In this document: piece by piece, positions 16,391 to 24,415 of the stretch
How the letters are laid out: each line of letters opens with the position of its first letter
Numbering within the stretch: position 1 is the first letter of the stretch
Source of the DNA: Clostridiaceae bacterium OM02-2AC
GTDB lineage: Bacteria > Bacillota_I > Bacilli_A > Erysipelotrichales > Erysipelotrichaceae
Direction: 5' to 3'
Assembly (NCBI GenBank): GCA_003481775.1
Contig: QULU01000034.1
Coordinates: 1-54,105, forward strand
DNA: 54,105 nucleotides
Made by a program: the position numbers and the translations under genes
Notes under the pieces: model-generated
Seen by the model: only the letters and a program-made list of their open reading frames with translations
The model's database searches: none
What the model was told of the DNA's origin: nothing

Positions 16391-16412
16391 TGGAAAAGAC
16401 TGCAGTTTTCCA
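16391..16412. promoter_or_regulatory. Palindrome 1 upstream of the leader promoter
   Basis: TGGAAAA-N8-TTTTCCA, perfect arms, centred about 40 bp upstream of the -35 box; probable regulator-binding site or hairpin. Confidence 0.55.
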
Positions 16413-16433
16413 CAATACCAACGCTTTATACAG

Positions 16434-16455
16434 TGGAAAAGTTATGGGTTTTCCA
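16434..16455. promoter_or_regulatory. Palindrome 2, same arms
   Basis: TGGAAAA-N8-TTTTCCA again, start 43 bp from the first. Arms are extended by G and C on either side (GTGGAAAA/TTTTCCAC). Confidence 0.55.
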
Positions 16456-16485
16456 CAAATGTGACAAAAACAAAAAATCCATTTT

Positions 16486-16501
16486 CCTTTTTCTATATAC
16501 G
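16486..16501. repeat. 16-bp direct repeat, copy 2
   Basis: CCTTTTTCTATATACG, identical to 15889-15904. Lies on the scpB side of the cassette. Confidence 0.8.
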
Positions 16502-16507
16502 CATATG

Positions 16508-16555
16508 CTAAGCTTCATCAAAGGAAGATAGTTTTTTCACTTCGTCTTTTTGCAT
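16508..16555 (-). CDS. Possible 15-aa peptide with strong ribosome site
   Basis: MQKDEVKKLSSFDEA, preceded by GGAGGAG five bases from the ATG, an unusually strong site for so short a frame. It lies between the scpB terminator and the 16-bp repeat. It may be a leader peptide or the remains of a gene interrupted by the cassette; no function can be assigned. Confidence 0.3.
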   Translation of the reverse strand: MQKDEVKKLSSFDEA

Positions 16556-16571
16556 CATACCTCCTCCATGT

Positions 16572-16598
16572 AAAAAAGAGCTATTCCTCAAACAGCTC
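16572..16598 (-). terminator. Terminator overlapping the 3' end of scpB
   Basis: GAGCT/AGCTC stem formed by the last scpB codons and stop, followed on the minus strand by TTTTTT. Confidence 0.65.
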
Positions 16599-17129
16599 TT
16601 CCTCCATGGTATCCTTGAAATCCGGAAGCTCCGGAAGCTCCTTCAGGCTGACCAGCTTGAAGGTATCCATAAACTCCTCCGTGACCTCATATAGAAACGG
16701 TCTTCCCGGTGCATCACTTCTGCCGCATTCCTTGATCAGATTTCTCGCCAGCAGCTTGCGCACCATCATATCGCAGCTCACACCGCGTATTTCCTCGATT
16801 TCTGCACGGGTGATCGGCTGCTTATAGGCGATGATTGCCAAAGTTTCCAACGCGGCATTGGACAGGGTTGCCACCTTGGTAGAGCTGAACAGCTTCTGCG
16901 CATACGGATGGATTGCCTCCTTGGATACGAATTTATAAATTCCGCCAAAGCGAACAAGCTCGATCCCATGCACATCCGCAAGATAATCCTGCATCAGCTC
17001 ATCCAGTACCACTTCAATTTCCTTTTTATCCAGCTCCTCGACACAGCCGTTCAGCTGCTCGATGCTCAGTCCCTCATCACCGCTGAGAAAAAGCAGTCCC
17101 TCAAGAACCCGTTTTTCATGCTCATGCAT
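16581..17129 (-). CDS. scpB: Segregation and condensation protein B
   Basis: ScpB, 182 aa from ATG 17129 (GAGGTGAAC upstream). Two tandem winged-helix domains are apparent: about 5-80 and about 85-165, the second with the characteristic TLSNAALETLAIIAYKQPITRAEIEEIRG region (residues cited only in part). It binds ScpA and SMC to form the condensin complex that organises and segregates the chromosome. It overlaps the end of scpA by 8 bases, so the pair is co-translated. Confidence 0.95.
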   Translation of the reverse strand: MHEHEKRVLEGLLFLSGDEGLSIEQLNGCVEELDKKEIEVVLDELMQDYLADVHGIELVRFGGIYKFVSKEAIHPYAQKLFSSTKVATLSNAALETLAIIAYKQPITRAEIEEIRGVSCDMMVRKLLARNLIKECGRSDAPGRPFLYEVTEEFMDTFKLVSLKELPELPDFKDTMEEELFEE

Positions 17130-17859
17130 ATATTTGTTCACCTCGAATGATCCATATGTTTTCTTCTTCATCTATGTGGAAGGTTATTTCCTTATGCTTG
17201 ATTAAATCCAGAACGGACAGAAACGTAACGATAATCATGTGCAGATCCGTGCAATCGCTGCACAGCTCTTCAAAGCTCATCTTTCCTACCCAGTTCTTCA
17301 GTCGTTTTTTAATTTGTATAACGCGCTCATCCAGGGATAACTCCTTGACCTTCATTCTGGTTTCATAAGGATGTGTCAGTGCCGCTCTGCGCAGCACACG
17401 GTTCATCGCCTTAATGAGATCATAGGGATTTCCGACAAATTCCCCTTCTACCGTTGTATTCAACCATTTCTGTGTTTCCTCACTCATCGGCTTACTCATC
17501 ATCAGCTGGCGTTCCTCATATTTCTGTTCAAACTGCTCGCTGATTTCCTTATAGCGCTGATATTCCAGCAATCGGCGAACCAGCTTTTCCCGCTGATCCT
17601 CTTCATACTCTTCTTCAATGACAACCTTTTCCCGTGGCAGCAGCTTCTTGCTCTTGTATTCAATCAGACCAGCCAGCTCTGCCAAATATTCACTTGCTAT
17701 TTCCAGATGCATCGATTCCATGGCATTGAGATAATGCAAATACTGATCTGTCAACAGATCCATATCCAGCTCGAACAAATCCAGCTTATTGTCCTTGATC
17801 AGATGCAGCATCAGGTCAAGTGGCCCCTCAAACTGATCGATTGTCACCGTAAACGCCAT
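17122..17859 (-). CDS. scpA: Segregation and condensation protein A
   Basis: ScpA kleisin, 245 aa. The N-terminal FEGPLDLMLHLI (about 9-20) contacts the SMC neck and the C-terminal winged-helix (about 170-240) binds the SMC head; the middle is acidic and coiled. Start 17859 is preceded by AGGTGATTT; the longer frame to 17901 has no ribosome site. scpA-scpB lead to the dacB operon as in B. subtilis. Confidence 0.95.
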   Translation of the reverse strand: MAFTVTIDQFEGPLDLMLHLIKDNKLDLFELDMDLLTDQYLHYLNAMESMHLEIASEYLAELAGLIEYKSKKLLPREKVVIEEEYEEDQREKLVRRLLEYQRYKEISEQFEQKYEERQLMMSKPMSEETQKWLNTTVEGEFVGNPYDLIKAMNRVLRRAALTHPYETRMKVKELSLDERVIQIKKRLKNWVGKMSFEELCSDCTDLHMIIVTFLSVLDLIKHKEITFHIDEEENIWIIRGEQIYA

Positions 17860-18295
17860 AGAAATCACCTCGCATTTTTTTATTATAGCAAAAAACCGCA
17901 TGAAAATGTAGAAAAATTTTCACACAGCTCTGTTTTTTCATCTTTTTTATATAGAATCGGCTTTTTTACAGGCTAAGGCATCCCTTCTTCAGAACGCCTT
18001 GTAAATTTATAAAGCGTATAGACATCCCCTTTTCCGGTAATAGACATACGCGCTAACCTGCACGTTCATCAGACAGCTTGCGTACTTCCAGCTGCGCAAG
18101 CATGCTTGTACAGGCTGAATACAGATGCTACATCCTGTGCCCCATATACCGCACACACGTCCTAATGTTTACCTGCACCGTCAAGCAGCAGCCTACCATC
18201 CACCTGATGCTAGTCTTCATCCGATACACACAAGCAGTTCACGAAGGCTCTATGCGTTTCCACAGTATAGCGGCATAACAGGGTACAGGAGAAGC
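17860..18295. other. Intergenic region upstream of scpA
   Basis: About 435 bases between the spoVAF terminator and scpA. Open frames occur on the plus strand but lack ribosome sites and family resemblance. The scpA promoter must lie here; no clear hexamer pair was found. Confidence 0.5.
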
Positions 18296-18322
18296 AAAAA
18301 GAACAGAAATTCGCATCTGTTC
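18296..18322 (-). terminator. Terminator of the spoVA operon
   Basis: GAACAGA (18301-18307) pairs with TCTGTTC (18316-18322), with a T-run after it on the minus strand; it starts four bases after the spoVAF stop. Confidence 0.8.
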
Positions 18323-18326
18323 TTCG

Positions 18327-19703
18327 TTATCCTTTTGTTGATTTAGAGGTAGTGTCCCGTTTGACCTTGATGGGAGCACCGAACAGGATTCGCTGACATT
18401 CCTTGTAGGAAAACGGGATGAGCGGATACAGGTATGGAAATTTAATTGTCTTGGTCGATAGCAGTATCACGATGTGCAGCAGGACGCCCACACAGAAGCC
18501 GCTAACGCCAAATACGAGTGCCAGAAAGCCGATAAAGATACGAAATACCTTATTGGCAAGCGACAGCTCATAGCTTGGTGTTAACAGATTGCCGATATTG
18601 ACCAGAGCCACCATGATGAGAACCTCTTTTGTATAGGCTCCCAGCTCAATTGCCATATCCCCCAGCAGAAACACAGCCACAAAGCTCATGATGCTGGAAA
18701 GGATGGTCGGTGTATGGATCAGGGACTGCCGGATCCATTCGACAATGATATCCGCCAGAATTACCTGAAAGCCGAACTGATATACATTGACATGCTGAAT
18801 CGGAATATTGAGCAGCGTCGGATTCTGGTCGATGACCAGAGCAATCCACAGGGGAAGCAGATATAGAGAAAATACAATCCCGATCAGGCGAAGGACACGG
18901 GTAAAGGTCGCCACCAGCGTCGTCTGCGTATATTCCTCAATCTGCTTGGTCTGTTCAAAAAATGTCGTCGGAAGGATTACACCGGTAGGAGAATTATCAA
19001 CCAGTGCAACCAAATATCCCTGCAGCAGGTGGATTGCACAGATGTCCGGGCGCTCGCAATAGCGGACATGCGGATAGGGATTCCATGTCTTTCCATACAG
19101 CAGCTCTACAAGATTTCGCTCGCTGAGGATTTCCGCCTCCGGAAGTGTATGCATGCGTGTTTCAAAATCATGCAGCACATCCACATCCACCAGACCATCG
19201 ATGTACAGGTAGGCAACATCTGTCCGCGTCTTGATGCCTTCCTTGTTCATCGTGACAACCAGACGGGGATCACGGATTCTGCGGCGGATCAGACCGACAT
19301 TGAGAATAACATTTTCCACAAAGCCGTCATGTGCCCCGCGTACGCTTTTCTCGACATTCGGTTCAGCAGTGGATCTGGCAGGATAATGCCGGGTTTCTAT
19401 GCAATAATAAACCTCGCTGGTATCCATCAGCACCAGACACTGTCCGCTCAGCATATTGGTGATTGCCTTTTTTCGATCGGTCAGCTTATCGATTGCCCCC
19501 GGATAAAAGGTGATATGCAGATCATTCCCGGCCGTGATGACAAAGCCCTCCACCAGAGAAGCAATCAGCTCACTATCCGACAGGGAGGAGAGAAAAATCA
19601 GCCATGCCTGTGTATTTTGTATGGTGACATGGCGGTAGACAATGTCAAAGGATGGCGACAGTGCCGTGCGGATTTCCTCCAGCCGCTGATTCAGATCCTT
19701 CAT
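18327..19703 (-). CDS. spoVAF: SpoVAF / GerA-family germination protein
   Basis: 458-aa GerA-type A-subunit homologue. A soluble N-terminal half (about 1-240) contains the typical RRRIRDPRLVV and TDVAYLYIDGLVD motifs and is followed by four to five membrane helices, including FPYLYPLIPF near the end. SpoVAF lies at the tail of spoVA operons and joins the spore inner-membrane germination apparatus. Its start overlaps the spoVAE stop by three bases (TGATG). No B or C GerA subunits follow, which supports SpoVAF over a complete germinant receptor. Confidence 0.9.
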   Translation of the reverse strand: MKDLNQRLEEIRTALSPSFDIVYRHVTIQNTQAWLIFLSSLSDSELIASLVEGFVITAGNDLHITFYPGAIDKLTDRKKAITNMLSGQCLVLMDTSEVYYCIETRHYPARSTAEPNVEKSVRGAHDGFVENVILNVGLIRRRIRDPRLVVTMNKEGIKTRTDVAYLYIDGLVDVDVLHDFETRMHTLPEAEILSERNLVELLYGKTWNPYPHVRYCERPDICAIHLLQGYLVALVDNSPTGVILPTTFFEQTKQIEEYTQTTLVATFTRVLRLIGIVFSLYLLPLWIALVIDQNPTLLNIPIQHVNVYQFGFQVILADIIVEWIRQSLIHTPTILSSIMSFVAVFLLGDMAIELGAYTKEVLIMVALVNIGNLLTPSYELSLANKVFRIFIGFLALVFGVSGFCVGVLLHIVILLSTKTIKFPYLYPLIPFSYKECQRILFGAPIKVKRDTTSKSTKG

Positions 19704-20056
19704 CAGGATTTTGCACGAAACACGAGCGCTGCCAGAAAGGCAAACAGAATGGCGCTGGTGATTCCGGCCGCCGTCAAATCAAACATACCAAGTAAAATCC
19801 CCATGACACCGTCGCTTTGCGCCTTCGCAAGCGCCCCGTGAATCAGAGAATGTCCAAAGCTGGTAATCGGTAAGGAGGCCCCCATGCCGGCAAACTCCAA
19901 CAGCTTGTCATACCATCCAAAGGTATCCAGGGCTGCACCGATCACCACAAATATAGAAGTGATATGTCCCGCTGTAAGCTTCGTATTGTCATAAATCAGC
20001 TGCCCTGCAAGACAGATTCCGCCGCACACTACAAACGCACTGATAAATGTCATCAT
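19703..20056 (-). CDS. spoVAE: Stage V sporulation protein AE
   Basis: 117-aa membrane protein of the SpoVAC/SpoVAEB family, four hydrophobic segments with the conserved FGHSLIHGALAKA stretch (about 67-79). It forms part of the channel that moves calcium-dipicolinate across the spore inner membrane. The ATG overlaps the spoVAD stop (ATGA). Confidence 0.9.
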   Translation of the reverse strand: MMTFISAFVVCGGICLAGQLIYDNTKLTAGHITSIFVVIGAALDTFGWYDKLLEFAGMGASLPITSFGHSLIHGALAKAQSDGVMGILLGMFDLTAAGITSAILFAFLAALVFRAKS

Positions 20057-21051
20057 TTCACATCACTCCTTTCATATACGATGGCATGTGCAATACATGG
20101 TATGGTTCCCTTTTGTGCAACTGCCACTGGCGACAGCAGTGCCCCCGTCGCCACAACCATGATACGGGAGCATTCCCCGTCCTCCAGCTTTTTCAGCAGC
20201 TTCGCCATGGACACACACATACTGCAGGCACATCCACTACCACCGCAAAAGATATCCTGATGCTCAAAATCATAGATCATCAAGCCGCAGTCATGCAGGC
20301 GGTTATCGATGTCATAGCCCTCCTGATTCATAAGGTCAACCAGAAAGGAGAATCCGATTTTTGACAAATCTCCGGTAACAATCATGTCATAATCCTTCAG
20401 CTCGCGATGCATATCCTTCAGATGCTGAGTAATCGTATCATAGGCAGCCGGTGCCATTGCCAGCCCCATATCATTGGCATCCTTATGATCCCAATCGACA
20501 ATTCTGCCAGGCGTAAAGGCAGCTACCCGTATGTTGCTTTTCTCATTCGATAATAAAGCAGCACCGGCACCCGTTACCGTCGAGGTCGTCGTCTCCTTCT
20601 TCTGTATGCCATATTCGTTAGGAAAGCGAAATTGTCGCTCTGCAGTTGCCACATGTGAGCTGGTAAAGGCCAAAACCTGCCTTGCCAATCCATGCTCTAC
20701 CCATACAGCGCCGGTACCGATGACCAGGGAGGAGGTGGAGCAGGCGCCATACATTCCAAGAAACGGCACCTCCAGATCCTTGGCAAAATAATGTGAGCTG
20801 GTCAGCTGGTTGATGAGATCACCGCCTACCAGTAAATCGATATCCTGAACTCCCTTCCCCGCTTTGCGCAGGGTCAAATCGACAGCATCTCCCAATAATA
20901 CACGTTCCGCCTTTTCAAAGCTGGACTCCCCACAATAAGCATCCTCATAGCTCTTATCGAAAAGACTTCCCAGCGGCCCTTCCTTTTCCAATGGCCCTAC
21001 AACAGCAGAGCGCGCCTGTACATAGACGTTCTTAAAAGTAACCGTACGCAT
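20053..21051 (-). CDS. spoVAD: Stage V sporulation protein AD
   Basis: 332-aa SpoVAD with a thiolase-like fold: GACSTSSLVIG (about 104-114) matches the nucleophile-elbow region and VSMAKLLKKLEDG lies near the C-terminus. SpoVAD binds dipicolinic acid and gates its uptake or release rather than acting as a thiolase. The ATG lies one base past the spoVAC stop, so translation is probably coupled; the ribosome site is weak. Confidence 0.93.
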   Translation of the reverse strand: MRTVTFKNVYVQARSAVVGPLEKEGPLGSLFDKSYEDAYCGESSFEKAERVLLGDAVDLTLRKAGKGVQDIDLLVGGDLINQLTSSHYFAKDLEVPFLGMYGACSTSSLVIGTGAVWVEHGLARQVLAFTSSHVATAERQFRFPNEYGIQKKETTTSTVTGAGAALLSNEKSNIRVAAFTPGRIVDWDHKDANDMGLAMAPAAYDTITQHLKDMHRELKDYDMIVTGDLSKIGFSFLVDLMNQEGYDIDNRLHDCGLMIYDFEHQDIFCGGSGCACSMCVSMAKLLKKLEDGECSRIMVVATGALLSPVAVAQKGTIPCIAHAIVYERSDVK

Positions 21052-21052
21052 A

Positions 21053-21496
21053 TCAGGCACCAAAGAGCAGGTAGCGAATCGTACCGAAGACGAACGCCGC
21101 TGCGATTCCATAAGTCAGAACCGAGCCTGCCAGTTTAAACATATTGCTGCCAATACCGAAAATCGGGCCCTCTGTTCGTCCCTCAATCGCACACGAAGTC
21201 AAACAATTCGCAAAGCCACTGATGGGAATGAACAAGCCTGCCCCGCATTTCTGTGCCGCCTTATCATAGACACCGAAGCCGGTCAGCAGTGCTGTGACCA
21301 GTATCACCGTAACAACGGTAACCGAAACCGCGGTATCCTTATCCAAATCGAACATATCCATACACAGCATCATAAACAGCTGTGCCACAACAGCAAGAGC
21401 TCCTCCGCTGATGAATGCAATCAGTGCATTTCTGCCCTTGTGCTGAGCAGGCACATGCTTCTTTGCAGTATCCTGCAATGTTTTCTTATCCATCAT
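21053..21496 (-). CDS. spoVAC: Stage V sporulation protein AC
   Basis: 147-aa polytopic protein of the SpoVAC family with FIPISGFANCLTSCAIEGRTEGPIFG type motif in its second half (only key part cited). SpoVAC is a mechanosensitive channel component for dipicolinate. AAGGAG fixes the start near 21496 (an adjacent ATG at 21493 is equally possible). First gene of the spoVAC-AD-AE-AF operon. Confidence 0.93.
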   Translation of the reverse strand: MMDKKTLQDTAKKHVPAQHKGRNALIAFISGGALAVVAQLFMMLCMDMFDLDKDTAVSVTVVTVILVTALLTGFGVYDKAAQKCGAGLFIPISGFANCLTSCAIEGRTEGPIFGIGSNMFKLAGSVLTYGIAAAFVFGTIRYLLFGA

Positions 21497-21513
21497 AATC
21501 ACTCCTTCATGGC

Positions 21514-21543
21514 TAGTATGCACATGTTTTATAGAGTTATAAA
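21514..21543 (-). promoter_or_regulatory. Sigma-G-like promoter of spoVA
   Basis: Minus-strand TTTATA (21538-21543) and CATACTA (21514-21520) are spaced 17 bases, close to the sigma-G pattern TGHATA-N17/18-CATAMTA. spoVA operons are known sigma-G targets. The leader would be only about 10-15 bases. Confidence 0.5.
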
Positions 21544-21627
21544 ACGAGTTCAGAAAAACATCACGAAACAAACAAGTGCCGAACAGACGCTTCCCTGATA
21601 ATGGATTTGTAAAAAGGAAGTGATTAC

Positions 21628-22338
21628 ATGAGAAATATACGAAGATGGGCTCGCCTTCTCATGCTGTGCCTGGCAATCGGATTCTTGAGTGCGGCAGCGC
21701 AGCAGGGCTATGCATGGCTCACGGACAAAGCAACCAGCAGCCCGTTGCAGGTGGAGGCAGCATCCTTTGATGCAAGCAAGGTGATCGTCCTGGATGCGGG
21801 ACATGGCGGTTATGATACCGGCAGCGTTTCCTATGACGGGGTTTATGAAAAGGATATTACACTTGCAATCACGCAGAAAATCGGAGAGCGGCTGGAGAAG
21901 GCAGGCTGTACGGTGGTATATACACGTACCAGTGATGAGGTCAGCTGGTCAAACGATAACAAGGACGATCTTCGCACCCGCGTTGCCATCGCGAAGGAAG
22001 CGGGAGCGGATTATTATATTTCCATACATACCAATGCCAGTGAATACGGGGATGGTGCCAGCGGCTTTGAAGCCTATATCGATTATAAAAATGATACGAT
22101 CACAGCCATGGCGCAGTCCATTGAGCAGAGGCTGATGGAGCTTGGATACACGCAAAATCGCGGCTTGAAAAGCACACAGGAAAGCTCGTTGTATGTGATT
22201 GACAGCAATCCCGTGCCTGCCATGCTGCTGGAGCTTGGCTTCATCACCGACAGTGCGGATGCAGCCTATATGTGCAGCGAGGAGGGACAGACTGCCCTCG
22301 CACAAGGCATTGCACAGGGAATCCTGGAACAGCTCTAG
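21628..22338 (+). CDS. cwlD: CwlD-like N-acetylmuramoyl-L-alanine amidase
   Basis: Zinc amidase_3 protein of 236 aa with an N-terminal signal/anchor helix (about 9-28). Zinc ligands are in DAGHGGYD (His59), Glu74 and SIHTNA (His134); catalytic Glu202 lies in LELGFI. CwlD cuts stem peptides from MurNAc so that muramic lactam can form in the spore cortex, which germination enzymes need. The size and its position divergent from spoVA fit CwlD; a general autolysin is the alternative. AAGGAAGTG precedes the ATG. Confidence 0.85.
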   Translation: MRNIRRWARLLMLCLAIGFLSAAAQQGYAWLTDKATSSPLQVEAASFDASKVIVLDAGHGGYDTGSVSYDGVYEKDITLAITQKIGERLEKAGCTVVYTRTSDEVSWSNDNKDDLRTRVAIAKEAGADYYISIHTNASEYGDGASGFEAYIDYKNDTITAMAQSIEQRLMELGYTQNRGLKSTQESSLYVIDSNPVPAMLLELGFITDSADAAYMCSEEGQTALAQGIAQGILEQL

Positions 22339-22384
22339 CTTTCACACCTTTTCTAGGTTATAATTAGAACACGAGGTGAATACA

Positions 22385-22909
22385 ATGCAGAAAAAAATAT
22401 CTTCTACACCGGTATATGAGGGAACAATCTTTCATATGAGCCGGGATGAGGTTGAAATCAAGGGAAAAACATATCCCAGAGATGTGATTCATCATGACGG
22501 CGGTGTCGGTGTCCTCGCTATCAGGGATGGAAAAATTTTACTGGTCAGACAGTACCGCTATGCAATTCAGAAGGAAACTCTGGAGATTCCCGCAGGAAAG
22601 CTGGAAAAGGGAGAGGATCCGTATCTGTGCGGCTTACGGGAGCTAGAGGAGGAAAGCGGCTATACGAGCGAACGGCTGGAAACGCTTTGCGCCATGTACT
22701 CAACGCCCGGCTTCTGCAGTGAGAAAATCTATCTGTACTGGACAAAAAAGCTGATTCCGGTAGAGCATCCCCGCGCCATGGATGAGGATGAGGAAATCGA
22801 AACACTGTGGGTGGATATCCGTAAGGCTGCCGCTATGGTGAATGATGGAACGATTGAAGATGCCAAAACAATCATCGCCATACAGTATGCAAACCTGTAT
22901 CTTGTTTAA
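22385..22909 (+). CDS. nudF: Nudix hydrolase, ADP-ribose pyrophosphatase
   Basis: 174-aa Nudix protein. The Nudix box G-x5-E-x7-REL-x-EESG is complete (GKLEKGEDPYLCGLRELEEE, about 75-94) and the upstream EIPAG is typical of ADP-ribose pyrophosphatases (NudF/YqkG), which split ADP-ribose to AMP and ribose-5-phosphate. I use the ATG at 22385, seven bases after GAGGTG; a GTG at 22376 overlaps the ribosome site. It follows the amidase gene after 46 bases. Confidence 0.88.
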   Translation: MQKKISSTPVYEGTIFHMSRDEVEIKGKTYPRDVIHHDGGVGVLAIRDGKILLVRQYRYAIQKETLEIPAGKLEKGEDPYLCGLRELEEESGYTSERLETLCAMYSTPGFCSEKIYLYWTKKLIPVEHPRAMDEDEEIETLWVDIRKAAAMVNDGTIEDAKTIIAIQYANLYLV

Positions 22910-23007
22910 ATAAACGATGCCAAGCAAAAAAAGACAGTTAGTGACAATCCTGCTTTCAGAAGGCTGGTCAATCGGATTTTGCATTTCGATCAAAGAGGGA
23001 AATTTGT

Positions 23008-23154
23008 ATGCTCGATATCTTGCTAGGAATCATAGCTTTTGAAATACTATTCAGTTTCATTGCAAAAAAAGATAAGAAATTGTTTTTAGCTTGTTCCGTA
23101 TCTTTTTGGTTCGGTATAGCATTTATCTTATTGCTTCAATTTTTTGAGCGATAA
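23008..23154 (+). CDS. Small two-helix membrane protein, 48 aa
   Basis: MLDILLGIIAFEILFSFIAK, a short Lys-rich turn (KKDKK) and a second hydrophobic helix ending LLQFFER. AGAGGG lies eight bases before the ATG and a terminator follows, so it is probably real although very short. Such hairpins occur among small stress proteins, holin-like proteins and type I toxins; nothing in the sequence decides between these. Confidence 0.55.
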   Translation: MLDILLGIIAFEILFSFIAKKDKKLFLACSVSFWFGIAFILLLQFFER

Positions 23155-23181
23155 CCGAATTCCAAAAGAGAATACAATAAT

Positions 23182-23232
23182 AAAACGATGGCAAAGATAA
23201 AAGTCTCAAGTATCCTTTCCATCGTTTTTATT
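23182..23232 (+). terminator. Terminator after the 48-aa gene
   Basis: AAAACGATGG (23182-23191) pairs with CCATCGTTTT (23219-23228), followed by T residues. Confidence 0.7.
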
Positions 23233-23530
23233 TGTATATCGAAATCCATGGCAGCTTTCACAACTGCTTATTAAGTCAATTGTGCATCTCTAAAAAATGC
23301 TCACTTTTCATGGTATCTAGTATCCATTATACATATCTACAACGTGAGATAAGGAACCCTCCTGCATGCAGTAAGCAAATTTAGCCCTTATCCTTTAAGA
23401 TTTCACCGTCCTAGCCGTTCTCACAAAGTTTTCCCAATATCCCGATAGTTCCCAAAATGGATTTATTAAGAGAATCCGAGAAGGAAGCTCATTACGCATA
23501 CTTGAAAAACGCCGTATTATGCTATCTGAT
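23233..23530. other. Intergenic region, no gene seen
   Basis: Spacer between the small membrane gene and the acetyltransferase. A 38-codon frame beginning at 23457 lacks a ribosome site and runs into the neighbouring terminator, so I do not call it. Confidence 0.4.
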
Positions 23531-23554
23531 AAAAGTGATCTTTTTCACTTTTTT
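23531..23554. terminator. Terminator of the GNAT gene
   Basis: AAAAGTGA/TCACTTTT hairpin with a five-base loop; A/T runs on both sides make it usable from either strand. Confidence 0.65.
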
Positions 23555-23559
23555 ATTAT

Positions 23560-24105
23560 TTATTGTCTCATAAGCTGCAGAAATTCTTCCTTTAAAATCC
23601 GCATCATGATAAAATCGTGATATTCATAATGGTAATAATAGCCGTCTTCCTGAATTCCCTCTTGCTTAAATCCGTTTTTTTCGTAAAAACGCAATGCATC
23701 TGTATTAAATCCCACAACACCGATGGCTAGTCTGTGAAAGCCAAGATCACCAAAGGCATAATCCATCAGCAGGCGGATTGCCTCTGTGCCATAGCCCTTC
23801 CCCTGATGCGACTCATGGGGAATGATAATTGTCAGATCACTCGTCCGCCAGGCAGGAAACATTCGCAGCAGCCCGATTTCTCCAATCACTTCATGTTTCT
23901 CACAGGTAACGATTGCCAACCATATACAGTCATGTCCACTGCGCTGCACACATTGTAAAGACTGTGCAGCCGTTGTCGGATATGGTGCAGCAATCTTCGC
24001 CCTTGTCCGCGCATCGTTGTACCAGACATCAAAAAAATCCGTATCCTCATCAGTAAACGGGCGCAGATACACCCGTTCGCCCTTTAAAAATTGTATTTCC
24101 TTCAT
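23560..24105 (-). CDS. GNAT N-acetyltransferase (RimJ/RimL/SpeG type)
   Basis: 181-aa acetyltransferase. LRPFTDEDTDFF opens the GNAT fold; the acetyl-CoA loop is HQGKGYGTEAIRLLMDYAF (around 100-118), and HRLAIGVVGFNTDALRFYEKNGF gives the C-terminal strand-helix pair, as in RimJ/RimL proteins. Substrate unknown (protein N-terminus, polyamine or small amine). Start 24105 is preferred since GGAG lies six bases upstream; the frame opens 12 bases earlier. Confidence 0.82.
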   Translation of the reverse strand: MKEIQFLKGERVYLRPFTDEDTDFFDVWYNDARTRAKIAAPYPTTAAQSLQCVQRSGHDCIWLAIVTCEKHEVIGEIGLLRMFPAWRTSDLTIIIPHESHQGKGYGTEAIRLLMDYAFGDLGFHRLAIGVVGFNTDALRFYEKNGFKQEGIQEDGYYYHYEYHDFIMMRILKEEFLQLMRQ

Positions 24106-24117
24106 CGTATTCTCCAT

Positions 24118-24336
24118 TTCTTTTCTTACGTTAACGCATGTTACTGTAAGATATGCCTTCAGTTGCCCTGCTTATCTTACATCGTCTGATTCCTTTTGCT
24201 GTTCACAGAATAAAGCCAGTAATCATGATGATAAGCATGATTACGCAGTAAAGACATCCCCACAAAGCTATCCTGCACCGGCATTCACCATTTTCTTAAC
24301 TATATCATATTTCAATCGCAAACACAGCATCTAATG
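24118..24336. other. Intergenic region, no gene seen
   Basis: AT-rich spacer between the GNAT gene and the VOC pseudogene terminator; no supported frame. Confidence 0.4.
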
Positions 24337-24368
24337 AAAAAAGTAGCTACGCGTATATGCGCAGCTAC
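24337..24368 (-). terminator. Terminator of the VOC pseudogene
   Basis: GTAGCT/AGCTAC with an inner GCG-type stem, T-run on the minus strand side. Confidence 0.65.
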
Positions 24369-24415
24369 GGTATTGACGATTCCTGTTACAGCCGTTTACA
24401 CATCGGATGTCCCTC

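Noticed and set aside
16391..16455. DnaA boxes / replication origin from several TTTTCCACA words
   Set aside because: The words are one base off the DnaA consensus, form the arms of palindromes, and no dnaA or dnaN gene or AT-rich unwinding tract is near.
18078..18278. 66-codon plus-strand frame in the scpA upstream gap
   Set aside because: No ribosome site and composition unlike the neighbours.
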